Assembly: GCA_035758845.1 (NCBI GenBank)
Contig: DASTVZ010000168.1
Span: forward strand, 1-11,864
Origin: JALZOC01 sp035758845
GTDB taxonomy: Bacteria; Acidobacteriota; Vicinamibacteria; Vicinamibacterales; 2-12-FULL-66-21
Direction of reading: 5' to 3'
Length of the DNA stretch: 11,864 bases
Shown: in pieces, positions 1-6,881 of the stretch
Numbering within the stretch: position 1 is the first letter of the stretch
Layout: every line of letters starts with the position of its first letter
Notes under the pieces: model-generated
Seen by the model: the letters and a program-made list of their open reading frames with translations, nothing else
What the model was told of the DNA's origin: nothing
Database searches by the model: none
Position numbers and translations under genes: made by a program

Positions 1-1
1 G

Positions 2-1726
2 ACCGGTATTTCCGGCGGACCGGCATTCCTGCCGGTGAACCCCAAGCAATTCCACTGGCAGATCGAAGATGCGCTCGTGTGGCTCAAAGGGCGACATCAG
101 GTGAAGTTCGGCTATCGACTTGTCGATCGATACCCCTCACCATTCACCCACACCGACACTCGCGGCACGATCAACTTTGGCCGGAACTACACGAACAATC
201 CGGTGACCAACGCCGGCGGATCCGGACTCGCGTCGCTGCTGACCGGATATATCAACAATGCCGCTCGCGGCTTCTTGCTCGAACCGTACACGCTGCGGAC
301 CCAGGAACACGGCACGTTCATTCAGGACGATTTCAAGTTCAAGTCGCGATTCACCGTCAACGCCGGCGTCCGCTACGAATTCTTCCGCGCCGAGACAGAA
401 GAGGACAACAAGATCGTCAACTTCGATCCGGTGAATCTTCGGTTGATCTACGCCGGTGAGGACGGCGCCAGCAAATCGGTGAACAAGAAATCACAGCAGG
501 GGCTCGCGCCGAGACTGGGGCTGACCTACGACCTGTTCGGCGATGCGTCGACAATTCTTCGGACCGGGTTCGGCATCACATATTTTCCCGAGCAGCCGTC
601 GGCCTCGAACATGATTGGCCAGCAGGTGCCGTACACGATTTCTCAGAATGTCAGCTTCGCGACCAATCCAACCGACTTTTCGACGGTCCGAACCATCGAG
701 GATCCGTTCCCGGCGATCGTTCAGGTGAAGCCGCGGACCACGGCGGAGTTGCAGGCGGCCAACCCCCGCGTGCTGGGACATTCGTTCGAGAACGAAATTG
801 CATATGCAGAGCAGTGGCATCTTGGCGTCGAGCGCCGGGTGCTCAGCGCGATGGCGGTTGAACTCACTTACGCCGGCAGTGCGGGAAAGCACATCGTGTT
901 CTGCTACAACCCGAACGAAGTGCAGCCGGGGGTCGGCACCCAGGAATCGCGCCGTCTGATTCAGCCGCTCAATCGGCTGAACAACATGGTGCAGTGCGAC
1001 CCCAGGAATCGCTCGACGTATCACAGCGGCCAGCTCAAAGTGACGCAACGATTCCATAACGGACTGCAGTTCCTCGGCAGCTACACCTATGGCAAGTCGC
1101 TCGATTACGGCGGATCAGCCGCGAGCGGCGGCGGCGCTGTCGGCAATCCACAGACTGTGACCAACCTGAATGCCGGTCATGGGCCGTCAGGATTCGACGT
1201 GAGACATCGCGCCGTGATGAGCGGGGTATGGGAGCTGCCATGGGGACCGGGGCGCAAATGGATGCAGGACAGCGGAATGGTCGGCGCGATCGTCGGCGGA
1301 TGGCAACTCGCCGGCATCGGCACAGTGACGACAGGCCGCCCGTTTACGGTCTTCATGCAGACGGGCGTCAACAACGGTGCACCGAGTTGGCCGGATCGAA
1401 TCGGATCCGGCAAACTGGAGAATCCGACAGTTGATCGGTGGTATAACCCGGCCGATTTCAAAGCACCGCCGGCGAACACCTATGGCAATACCGGGCGGGG
1501 CATCCTCTACGCACCCGGGCACGTCAACGTCGATACGTCATTGTCGAAGCGGTTTACCGTGTCCGGCCGGACAAACCTGGAGTTCCGGTGGGATGCGTTC
1601 AACCTGTTCAACCACCCTGGCTTCGGATTCCCGAACCAGAACTTTGATTCGCCGACCGCGGGCCGCATCACGTCGACGATCGTCGACAACCGATCGATGC
1701 AGTTTTCGTTCAAGGTGAATTTCTAA
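2..1726 (+). CDS. TonB-dependent receptor, Oar-like, C-terminal part (5' truncated by window edge)
   Basis: The frame is open from base 2, so the GTG at 35 is not a true start and the N-terminus lies outside the window. The 574 visible residues are beta-barrel: alternating polar/aromatic strands, a FIQDDFKFKSRF strand followed by VNAGVRYEFF, then FDVRHR, GGWQLAGIGTVTTGRPF and a final FEFRWD-like/FNLFNHPGFGFPNQNF block. The chain ends in phenylalanine (SFKVNF), as outer-membrane barrels do for BAM recognition. These signatures are those of the large acidobacterial Oar-type receptors, which usually carry an N-terminal carboxypeptidase-regulatory-like domain and a plug of several hundred residues; neither is visible here. 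The family role is TonB/ExbBD-energised uptake of large substrates, often glycans or peptides; the substrate cannot be told from this fragment. The stop is TAA. The next gene is 109 bp downstream on the same strand and has its own strong ribosome binding site. Confidence 0.9.
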   Translation, partial: TGISGGPAFLPVNPKQFHWQIEDALVWLKGRHQVKFGYRLVDRYPSPFTHTDTRGTINFGRNYTNNPVTNAGGSGLASLLTGYINNAARGFLLEPYTLRTQEHGTFIQDDFKFKSRFTVNAGVRYEFFRAETEEDNKIVNFDPVNLRLIYAGEDGASKSVNKKSQQGLAPRLGLTYDLFGDASTILRTGFGITYFPEQPSASNMIGQQVPYTISQNVSFATNPTDFSTVRTIEDPFPAIVQVKPRTTAELQAANPRVLGHSFENEIAYAEQWHLGVERRVLSAMAVELTYAGSAGKHIVFCYNPNEVQPGVGTQESRRLIQPLNRLNNMVQCDPRNRSTYHSGQLKVTQRFHNGLQFLGSYTYGKSLDYGGSAASGGGAVGNPQTVTNLNAGHGPSGFDVRHRAVMSGVWELPWGPGRKWMQDSGMVGAIVGGWQLAGIGTVTTGRPFTVFMQTGVNNGAPSWPDRIGSGKLENPTVDRWYNPADFKAPPANTYGNTGRGILYAPGHVNVDTSLSKRFTVSGRTNLEFRWDAFNLFNHPGFGFPNQNFDSPTAGRITSTIVDNRSMQFSFKVNF

Positions 1727-1741
1727 TACGTCGTTCGGGCG

Positions 1742-1760
1742 CCGGATCCGGGGAGCCGGC
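1742..1760. repeat. CCGGATCCGG palindrome and short GC-rich stem after the TonB receptor gene
   Basis: Just after the receptor stop codon the 10 bp palindrome CCGGATCCGG (1742-1751) lies inside a GCCGG...CCGGC inverted repeat (1741-1745 with 1756-1760). There is no T tract, so it is at best a weak terminator. The same palindrome recurs at 2265-2274, and close relatives occur at 11661-11689. Confidence 0.35.
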
Positions 1761-1822
1761 CAAGCGAAGGTTTCAGAGTAGTGTGAGCGATTCCATCTGA
1801 TATAGACTGTCGCCGCTTAATT

Positions 1823-1828
1823 AGGAGG
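1823..1828 (+). promoter_or_regulatory. Strong Shine-Dalgarno AGGAGG of the small secreted protein
   Basis: AGGAGG sits 7 nt before ATG 1836 and fixes that start. A TATAGA hexamer at 1801-1806 could be a -10 element, but no good -35 box precedes it, so co-transcription with the receptor gene remains possible. Confidence 0.75.
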
Positions 1829-1835
1829 TAGACGT

Positions 1836-2177
1836 ATGCGGAAGACCCTGGCATCTGTCGCGGCCCTGGCACTTCTCTCGGCCCCGGCGCTCTCGGCGGA
1901 CGAGTTCAAAGGTCGAATCAGCGATGCCATGTGCAAGGCAATGCACAAGGACGGCGAACATGGCACGAAGAAGATGACCGACCGCGAATGCGTCGAAGGC
2001 TGCGTGAAGGGCGGAGAGAAATACGTTTTCGTTGGCGAAAAAGACAAGGTCTACACCATCGCCAATCAGGATCTCGCGGCGCTAAAGGCCCATGCGGGGC
2101 ACGAGGTGATCGTCACTGGGACGGCAAAGGGCGACACGCTCACCATTTCGAAGATCGAGATGCCCGCGAAAAAGTGA
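1836..2177 (+). CDS. Small secreted protein with three conserved-looking cysteines
   Basis: This is a 113-residue protein. Its Sec signal peptide has a basic start (MRKT), a hydrophobic core at residues 5-18 and probable cleavage near residues 20-21 (ALSA). The mature part begins with a region containing Cys33, His37, His42, Cys52 and Cys56 (GRISDAMCKAMH, then DRECVEGCVKGG), followed by a beta-rich half (KYVFVGEKDKVYTIANQD, GHEVIVTGTAKGDTLTISKI) that looks like a small OB-type barrel. I recall similar short exported proteins with this GxISDxMC...CxxxCVKGG pattern in Acidobacteriota, but I know no established function. The Cys/His set could bind a metal or form a disulfide; that is inference. 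It follows the TonB receptor gene in the same direction and converges with the TRAP permease gene. Confidence 0.85.
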   Translation: MRKTLASVAALALLSAPALSADEFKGRISDAMCKAMHKDGEHGTKKMTDRECVEGCVKGGEKYVFVGEKDKVYTIANQDLAALKAHAGHEVIVTGTAKGDTLTISKIEMPAKK

Positions 2178-2197
2178 GTGAGTCGCTAAATCACTCA
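2175..2197 (+). terminator. Hairpin starting on the stop codon of the small secreted protein gene
   Basis: TGAGTGA (2175-2181), whose first three bases are the TGA stop, pairs perfectly with TCACTCA (2191-2197) around a 9 nt loop. No T run follows, so this is a 3'-end stem rather than a textbook intrinsic terminator. It stands 10 nt before a much longer hairpin. Confidence 0.4.
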
Positions 2198-2207
2198 TTG
2201 CTGATCG

Positions 2208-2250
2208 CGAATGAATCGCGAATTCCTGGATGGAATTCGCGATTCATTTG
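2208..2250. terminator. Long perfect hairpin in the convergent gap, probable bidirectional terminator
   Basis: ATGAATCGCGAATTCC (2211-2226) is the exact reverse complement of 2232-2247, with a 5 nt loop (TGGAT). The stem extends with A-T at 2210/2248, a G-T wobble and C-G at 2208/2250, giving up to 19 pairs. It lies between two converging genes (stops at 2177 and 2329), where a symmetric stem can end transcripts from both sides. It lacks a long T tract on either strand, so termination could instead be by 3'-end protection or Rho. Alternatively it is a REP-like repeat. Confidence 0.6.
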
Positions 2251-2274
2251 CCGGATCCCGCATTCCGGATCCGG
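2251..2274. repeat. Paired GGATCC-centred palindromes beside the convergent hairpin
   Basis: CCGGATCCC at 2251-2259 is followed by the perfect palindrome CCGGATCCGG at 2265-2274. The unit resembles the triple GGGATCCGG cluster at 11661-11689, which also abuts a long hairpin. The function is unknown. Confidence 0.35.
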
Positions 2275-2328
2275 ACAGACCCCGCCTCCATTGTTAGTCG
2301 TCCGCGTCATCGCTAGTCGTCAACGCCG

Positions 2329-4188
2329 TCACCTCCCATATCCCAGCACCACCCTCGGCAGGATCAGGGTAATCGATGGAAATGCGGCAATGAGGGCGAG
2401 GCCGACTAACAGGGCAACCAGATACGGCACATAGGTTCGGCTGACGTCGTCGATGTCGACGCGGCCGATGCCGGCGGCAATGGTGAGGCCGACGCCGACT
2501 GGCGGCAGGAAGAACGCGATTCCCATCGCCGCAATGACGACAATCCCATAGTGGACGGGATCGACACCGATCGATCGGCTGATCGGGAAAAGAATCGGAC
2601 CAAAAATCAGCAGCGCCGGCAACCCTTCCAGCAGCGCGCCGACAACGACGAAAAGCGCGATGGTGAGCGCCATGAACTCGACGCGTCCGGCGCCGGCCGT
2701 GCGAATCCACTCGCCCAGCATCTGCGGCACCCACTCGCGAACGAGAATCCACGCGAACGCGGACGCCGCGGCCAGCACCCACAGCGTTGTCGCGGTGACG
2801 ACGCCGCTCTGAGCGAGGTGTCCGACGATGTCGGTGCGGCGAATCCCTCCCATCGCGATCCCGGCAATCAGGGAATAAGCGACGGCCAGCAGCGCGGCCT
2901 CGGTAACTGTCGTGAGACCCGAGAAAATTCCGCCAAAGAGCAAGACCGGCAGGCCAGTCGGGACAACGGCCCGGCGGGCGGCGCGCCAGACGTCCGCCCG
3001 CGTGACCGGTTGACTCACCGGCCAACCCTGACGCCGCGCCCGCCCTGCAATCAGCACGAGAAGCGCAAGCGCCAGGACGAATGCCGGAATGAACCCGGCG
3101 AGAAACAAGGTCACGATCGACAGGTTCACGAGCGATCCGAGCACCACCATCGTCAGGCACGGTGGCACGAGAATGCCCATGGCTGAGGCAGCGGCAACGA
3201 TGCTGACTGATTCGGTGCCGGTGTAGCCGGCGCGTCGCATCGAGGGAACGAGCAGCGAGCTGATCGCCGACACGTCCGCGGTCGTCGATCCCGAGATTCC
3301 GGAGAAAAGGATTTCCGCGACAACGGCCACCATCGCGAGGCCACCCCGCACGCGGCCGACAATCGCCATGGCGAAATCAACCGTGCGTTCGGAAATGCCG
3401 CCGGCTTCCATCAGTGTGCCGGCGACGATGAACAGCGGAATCGCAAGCAGCACGAACGAGTCGACGCCGCCGAGAATCTTGATGGGAAGAATGATCAGGC
3501 TGACGCCGCCGATCCCAAGCAGATAGGTGAGCGAGGTCAGCGCGAGCGTGAAGGCGAGCGGGACGCCGAGGGCCGCGGTGACGAGAAAGCCAGCAATGAG
3601 CACGGTCATCGGTGCCGCACCCGCCACGATGGGTACGATCACCGATGCGATCGCGAGACTCGCCGCACCAAGGGCCCACGACAACTCGGCGCGATCCCGC
3701 CAGACGGCGAGGCCGTCGCGGCGCAACTGTTCCACGATGACGACTGACATCAGCAGCAACGCTGCCGGTAGCACCGCAGAAATGGCCGCGCCGGACAGAC
3801 CGCTCGCCGGGAGTCGCTCGCTTGCACTCGCGATCGTCAGGTGCCAGGCGGGAACGACCAGGCACAGAAAGAATCCCAGGAGCACCAGACGAAGTCCGCG
3901 ATCGATCGCGGCGCGTCTGGAGTCTGGAGCAAGGCGCAGCAGCGCGGTCACGCGCGGATGCTGTCCCTGCTTGAGCGCCCAGACGCCGCCCGCACACATC
4001 AACCATGCGAGCAGCAGCCGTGCGATCTCTTCGGTCCACGGAATGGGTTGGCGGAAAACGTGCCTGCCGATTACCTGCAAGCCGACCACGATCGCTTGCG
4101 CAGCCACGATCGTCGCGATCGAGAACGCGAGCGCGCGATCCGTCCAATGGCGCGTAACTGGCGGTTCAGCGGTAATTGCGGTGCTCAT
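2329..4188 (-). CDS. dctQM: TRAP transporter fused small/large permease (DctQ-DctM)
   Basis: This 619-residue membrane protein forms the channel of a tripartite ATP-independent periplasmic (TRAP) transporter. Members couple ion gradients to uptake of organic acids or related solutes delivered by a periplasmic binding protein. Residues about 15-165 are the DctQ part: four hydrophobic segments and the typical R..F..PIPWTEEIARLLLAW block. Residues about 185-615 are the DctM part, with about a dozen membrane segments and the family motifs FIVAGTLMEAGGIS, SGISGSTTADVSAI and FLPPVGVGL. Fusion of Q and M is a known TRAP architecture. I chose ATG 4188 because it overlaps the dctP TGA as ATGA (4185-4188), implying translational coupling; a GTG at 4209 would add seven residues. 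The 3' end converges with the small secreted protein gene. The substrate is not predictable from sequence. Confidence 0.93.
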   Translation of the reverse strand: MSTAITAEPPVTRHWTDRALAFSIATIVAAQAIVVGLQVIGRHVFRQPIPWTEEIARLLLAWLMCAGGVWALKQGQHPRVTALLRLAPDSRRAAIDRGLRLVLLGFFLCLVVPAWHLTIASASERLPASGLSGAAISAVLPAALLLMSVVIVEQLRRDGLAVWRDRAELSWALGAASLAIASVIVPIVAGAAPMTVLIAGFLVTAALGVPLAFTLALTSLTYLLGIGGVSLIILPIKILGGVDSFVLLAIPLFIVAGTLMEAGGISERTVDFAMAIVGRVRGGLAMVAVVAEILFSGISGSTTADVSAISSLLVPSMRRAGYTGTESVSIVAAASAMGILVPPCLTMVVLGSLVNLSIVTLFLAGFIPAFVLALALLVLIAGRARRQGWPVSQPVTRADVWRAARRAVVPTGLPVLLFGGIFSGLTTVTEAALLAVAYSLIAGIAMGGIRRTDIVGHLAQSGVVTATTLWVLAAASAFAWILVREWVPQMLGEWIRTAGAGRVEFMALTIALFVVVGALLEGLPALLIFGPILFPISRSIGVDPVHYGIVVIAAMGIAFFLPPVGVGLTIAAGIGRVDIDDVSRTYVPYLVALLVGLALIAAFPSITLILPRVVLGYGR

Positions 4189-5195
4189 GTGCGAATGGCG
4201 GCGAGCCACGCGGTTGCCCCGAGCGCGCGCGCCTCGGATTCCCAGAGCCGTTGCGCTGGTTCGCGGAACGCGCGGCGATCGATGTCGCGGATCGTCATGC
4301 CGAGACCGGAGAGTTGTGCGGTGGCCGCTGCATCTTCACGAGGACCGACGGCGCGCTGCGCAGTGGAAGCTTCACGGGCAGCCGCTTCGAGCGCGGCGCG
4401 CATGTCGGACGGGAGACGAGACAGGCCGGCAGACGAAGCGAACAAGCCCAGTACGCCTGCGATATGCCGGGTCTGCGCCATGTGATGCGCGACTTCGTAA
4501 AAACGCTGCTGCACGGTGGTGCTCGCATCGTGCTCGTAGCCGTCAATCACACCGGTCTGCAGCGAGGTATACACTTCGCCAAACGCCATCGGTGTCGGGC
4601 TGGCGCCCATCAGCTCGATGGTCTTCACATAAATAGACGATTGAATCGTCCGTATTTTCAGACCGGCAAGCTGCGCCGGATCGGTGACATCGCGCGATCG
4701 CGTGACCACCTGGCGAAAGCCGAACGAATCTCCCCACGCGAGGGGCCGCATCCGAACGGACCGTTCCAGATAGTCGGCAGCCTCGTGGCCAAGTTCGCCG
4801 TCGACGACGCGGTGGACGTGGTCCCAGTCATGCCAGAGAAATGGAAAATCGAAGACTTGAAGCTTCGGTGCCACGCTGCCCCATATCGCAGTGCCGGAGA
4901 CCATGAAATCAACGAGCCCCTCCTGGACCTGCTGCACGACCTCACGCTCCTGTCCTAGCGTGCCGCTGGGAAAGATCCGGATCGTGACGGCGTTATTGGT
5001 GGCCCGCTCCGCCAGTGTGCGGAATGTATCGGCGAACACATGCAGTGCCGTGGGGCCGGGAGACATCGAGTGCGATAGCCGAAGAATGACTGGGCCTCGC
5101 TCGCCGGTCGAGCGGCAGCCCGCCCCCAGCGCAGCGGCACCCACCGCTCCGAGAAAAGTACGCCGACTGACGGTTCTGTCCATGCGCCTGCACAT
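4185..5195 (-). CDS. dctP: TRAP transporter substrate-binding protein (DctP family), Tat-type signal, possible lipoprotein
   Basis: This 336-residue periplasmic binding protein delivers substrate to the fused permease just downstream. Family hallmarks are ESGTLGQ-like PSGTLGQEREVVQQVQEG (residues 76-93), APKLQVFDFPFLW (109-121), LAGLKIRT with Arg182 at the position that normally salt-bridges the substrate carboxylate, and PMAFGEVYTSLQTGVIDGYE. The N-terminus has a twin-arginine motif (SRRTFL, residues 10-15), a hydrophobic stretch and Cys27 in an LGAGC context, an imperfect lipobox suggesting possible membrane anchoring. The open frame runs back to 5321 but would overlap the divergent dioxygenase gene. 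I chose ATG 5195 (AGG five bases upstream). ATG 5183 (MDRTVSRRTFL) is equally reasonable, and a CATAAT hexamer lies just before it. Confidence 0.9.
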   Translation of the reverse strand: MCRRMDRTVSRRTFLGAVGAAALGAGCRSTGERGPVILRLSHSMSPGPTALHVFADTFRTLAERATNNAVTIRIFPSGTLGQEREVVQQVQEGLVDFMVSGTAIWGSVAPKLQVFDFPFLWHDWDHVHRVVDGELGHEAADYLERSVRMRPLAWGDSFGFRQVVTRSRDVTDPAQLAGLKIRTIQSSIYVKTIELMGASPTPMAFGEVYTSLQTGVIDGYEHDASTTVQQRFYEVAHHMAQTRHIAGVLGLFASSAGLSRLPSDMRAALEAAAREASTAQRAVGPREDAAATAQLSGLGMTIRDIDRRAFREPAQRLWESEARALGATAWLAAIRT

Positions 5196-5218
5196 TATGG
5201 CCTTGTTCTCCGTGACCT

Positions 5219-5247
5219 TTGAGTGGGCGCGAGCGAAAGCGCATACT
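5219..5247 (+). promoter_or_regulatory. Candidate promoter of the dioxygenase gene, predicting a leaderless mRNA
   Basis: TTGAGT (5219-5224) and CATACT (5242-5247) are separated by exactly 17 bp, matching a sigma-70-type promoter at 4-5 of 6 positions each. The expected transcription start, about 7 nt past the -10 box, falls on the A of ATG 5254. No Shine-Dalgarno precedes that ATG, which fits a leaderless transcript. The element lies in the 58 bp gap divergent from dctP. Confidence 0.5.
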
Positions 5248-5253
5248 TGCAGC

Positions 5254-6027
5254 ATGACTCTTGAACAGCAGCAATATCTCGATGACCAGGGATACGTCGT
5301 CCTCGAGTCAGCGATGGACACGGCGCTCCTTCACGAATTGCGAAGTCGTATCCTCGAGCTGTTCGATGAAGAAGGGGAACGGGCCGGTCATGAGTTCCGA
5401 AAAGAGGAACACGCGCATCGGTTGGCGAACCTTGTCGACAAAGGGGAAGTCTTCCAGCGGGCGATCGCCCTTCCACCCGTATTGGACCTGGTGAAACACG
5501 TCGTCGGCGACGACTGTAAGTTGAGCAGTCTCAATGCGCGATCGGCCGATCCGGGAATGGATGTCGGTCAGCCACTGCACGTCGATATGGGCGCGATACC
5601 CGACGAGAAGGGCTACTGGGTGTGCAACACCGTGTGGCTGCTCGATGACTTCACGCCTGATAACGGACCGACCCGCATGATTCCCGGGTCGCACAAATGG
5701 GGCACGCGGCCGCAGGATGTGATGAGCGATCCATACGCGGCGCATCCGCAAGAAATCCTGCTGATTGCGCCGGCAGGCACCGTGGTGGTGATGAACGCGC
5801 ACATGTGGCACGGCGGAACGGCGAATCGAACGAGCTCACCGCGTCTCGCGATGCACGCCTTCTACTGTCGTCATGACAAGCCGCAGCAGCAGTATCAGAA
5901 GCAGCTGCTGCGACCGGAGGTGCAAGCGTCGGTGTCGCCTCAACTCCGATCGCTGCTGGCGCTTGATGATCCGTTGAACGATGAACTCAGTTCAACGGTG
6001 ACGGTGAAGAGCGGTTTCTTGAAGTAA
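5254..6027 (+). CDS. Phytanoyl-CoA dioxygenase (PhyH) family Fe(II)/2-oxoglutarate oxygenase
   Basis: This 257-residue cytosolic enzyme should hydroxylate or otherwise oxidise a small molecule using O2 and 2-oxoglutarate. The iron triad is visible: His109-x-Asp111 (QPLHVDMG) and His186 (HMWHGGTANR), with Arg197 at the position that binds the 2-oxoglutarate carboxylate. The family block NGPTRMIPGSHKW (residues 137-149) is intact. Length is typical for bacterial PhyH proteins. An upstream extension of the frame (to 4891) is rejected because it runs through dctP. ATG 5254 lacks a Shine-Dalgarno and may be leaderless. The gene is divergent from the TRAP operon, so its substrate may be what the transporter imports; that is inference. 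It is shorter than ectoine hydroxylase (EctD) and I do not assign it there. It converges with the response regulator gene, 32 bp between stops. Confidence 0.9.
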   Translation: MTLEQQQYLDDQGYVVLESAMDTALLHELRSRILELFDEEGERAGHEFRKEEHAHRLANLVDKGEVFQRAIALPPVLDLVKHVVGDDCKLSSLNARSADPGMDVGQPLHVDMGAIPDEKGYWVCNTVWLLDDFTPDNGPTRMIPGSHKWGTRPQDVMSDPYAAHPQEILLIAPAGTVVVMNAHMWHGGTANRTSSPRLAMHAFYCRHDKPQQQYQKQLLRPEVQASVSPQLRSLLALDDPLNDELSSTVTVKSGFLK

Positions 6028-6059
6028 CGCAGGCTAGATGCGCCCGCTGGAACTTGGGT

Positions 6060-6491
6060 TCAGTCAGGATCGCGTCCCGACTGCGCTCCGGACAGCTCGG
6101 CGTGCTCGTCAATCGACGACGCATCGCGCGTACGATCCGCATCGGTCGAGAGCTTCTGTTGGATCAACGCGAGCAGTGCAGCCGGCTTGATTGGCTTGAC
6201 GACGTAACTGGCGCCGAATCCACCGGCATCGGCGCGCAGCACCGTGTCATCGAAACCGGTGACGACGATGGTCGGAATGTGGAGCTGACCCGTCGAGATG
6301 AGTTGAAGCCCGTTGAAGGCACCGAGCCGCACGTCGATGATTAACAGATCGGGAGAGCGATCGCGCAGCTTCTGCCGCCCCTCCTCGAAGCTACTGGCCA
6401 GGAAGACGTCGTAGCCTGCTTCCTCCAGCAACTCCTTCATGCCGTCCAGATAAGCCTCGTCGTCGTCCACGATCAAAACACGAGCACGCAT
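6060..6491 (-). CDS. Single-domain response regulator (receiver only)
   Basis: This 143-residue CheY-like receiver has no output domain. Visible are the acidic pocket Asp10/Asp11 (IVDDDE), phospho-acceptor Asp53 (LLIIDVRLG), Thr78 (VVTGF) and Lys99-Pro100 (VVKPIKP). After about residue 115 comes a short polar tail rich in Asp, Arg and Ser (DADRTRDASSIDEHAELSG) with no recognisable domain. ATG 6491 is chosen because AGGAG sits 7 nt before it; the frame stays open to an ATG at 6545 with no binding site. No histidine kinase is adjacent, so it is an orphan receiver that could relay phosphate in a phosphorelay or act by protein contact. It converges with the dioxygenase gene and seems to have its own promoter upstream. 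Confidence 0.93.
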   Translation of the reverse strand: MRARVLIVDDDEAYLDGMKELLEEAGYDVFLASSFEEGRQKLRDRSPDLLIIDVRLGAFNGLQLISTGQLHIPTIVVTGFDDTVLRADAGGFGASYVVKPIKPAALLALIQQKLSTDADRTRDASSIDEHAELSGAQSGRDPD

Positions 6492-6498
6492 CCTGTTG

Positions 6499-6503
6499 CT
6501 CCT
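6499..6503 (-). promoter_or_regulatory. Shine-Dalgarno AGGAG that sets the response regulator start
   Basis: AGGAG on the minus strand lies 7 nt before ATG 6491. The alternative upstream ATG 6545 has no such motif, so the shorter protein beginning MRARVLIVDDD is preferred. Confidence 0.75.
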
Positions 6504-6566
6504 GTCATTCTCGATACGAGGTACATCGGCCCGCCTGGAACTCATGATGGGTTCGCCCGGCTCAGT

Positions 6567-6610
6567 ATTGCACAGTTGTCAATCAGGTGTGTCAATCAAG
6601 TAAATGTCAA
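6567..6610 (-). promoter_or_regulatory. Promoter region of the response regulator with three phased TTGACA boxes
   Basis: On the minus strand TTGACA occurs three times, at 6605-6610, 6590-6595 and 6577-6582, spaced 15 and 13 bp. Two copies share the longer TGATTGACA. The middle box is followed at 17 bp by TGCAAT (6567-6572), a reasonable -10 element, predicting a start near 6560 and a leader of about 70 nt. The other copies could be extra -35 boxes or regulator-binding direct repeats. Confidence 0.5.
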
Positions 6611-6674
6611 GGGACTTTTTTGCAGAGCTGTGACCGCGGGGGCGATTTGGGCAAAAGGCCAAACGTCGCGTGCC

Positions 6675-6875
6675 TCAGTGGTGGATGCGTTGGGCACGAA
6701 GCCGCTCGATGTGTGCCTGGAGCTTCTGAATCTGCGCCTTGAGACGTTGACGATGCGCCTTGTGCTCTCCCGTATCGACGGGCTTCCGTTCCAAGGCCTC
6801 GTGTTCAGCCCGCAGCGCGTCCACCTCGCGACGAAGCCGGTCGTGCTCGGCGTCGATGTCTTCGCCGTCGGCCAT
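6675..6875 (-). CDS. Small charged coiled-coil protein
   Basis: This is a 66-residue protein, almost entirely charged helix, with no signal peptide or membrane segment. Hydrophobic residues fall in a 4-3 heptad spacing in two blocks: L14, V18, L21, L28, and L45, I49, L52, I56, L59. A short break with Pro32 and Gly36 separates them, so it likely forms a helical hairpin or dimeric coiled coil. It resembles in style the small DUF465/YdcH helical proteins, but I cannot confirm membership. The chosen ATG 6875 has no Shine-Dalgarno, but GACAAT lies exactly 6 nt before it, compatible with a leaderless mRNA; an upstream frame extension to 6965 adds low-complexity-free but unconvincing sequence. It is divergent from the RraA-like gene. 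The function is unknown. Confidence 0.65.
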   Translation of the reverse strand: MADGEDIDAEHDRLRREVDALRAEHEALERKPVDTGEHKAHRQRLKAQIQKLQAHIERLRAQRIHH

Positions 6876-6881
6876 GTCTCG

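Noticed and set aside
3527..4636. Long plus-strand open frame opposite dctQM and dctP.
   Set aside because: It is Arg/Ala/Ser-rich with no recognisable motifs, and it spans the junction of two clear minus-strand genes.
4891..5253. Longer N-terminus for the dioxygenase (frame open back to 4891).
   Set aside because: It would run antisense through the 5' part of dctP, whose DctP-family sequence is convincing. The PhyH-type sequence starts at MTLEQQQYLDDQGYVVL (ATG 5254).
5196..5321. Longer N-terminus for DctP (frame open to 5321).
   Set aside because: It would overlap the start of the divergent dioxygenase gene and place over 40 atypical residues before the Tat signal.
6492..6545. Longer N-terminus for the response regulator (ATG 6545).
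   Set aside because: It has no Shine-Dalgarno and adds 18 residues before the receiver fold, while ATG 6491 has AGGAG at 7 nt.
6675..6680. Terminator after the coiled-coil gene (TTTGG...CCAAA a few bases downstream on the minus strand).
   Set aside because: It is only a 5 bp stem with no T tract, too weak to list.
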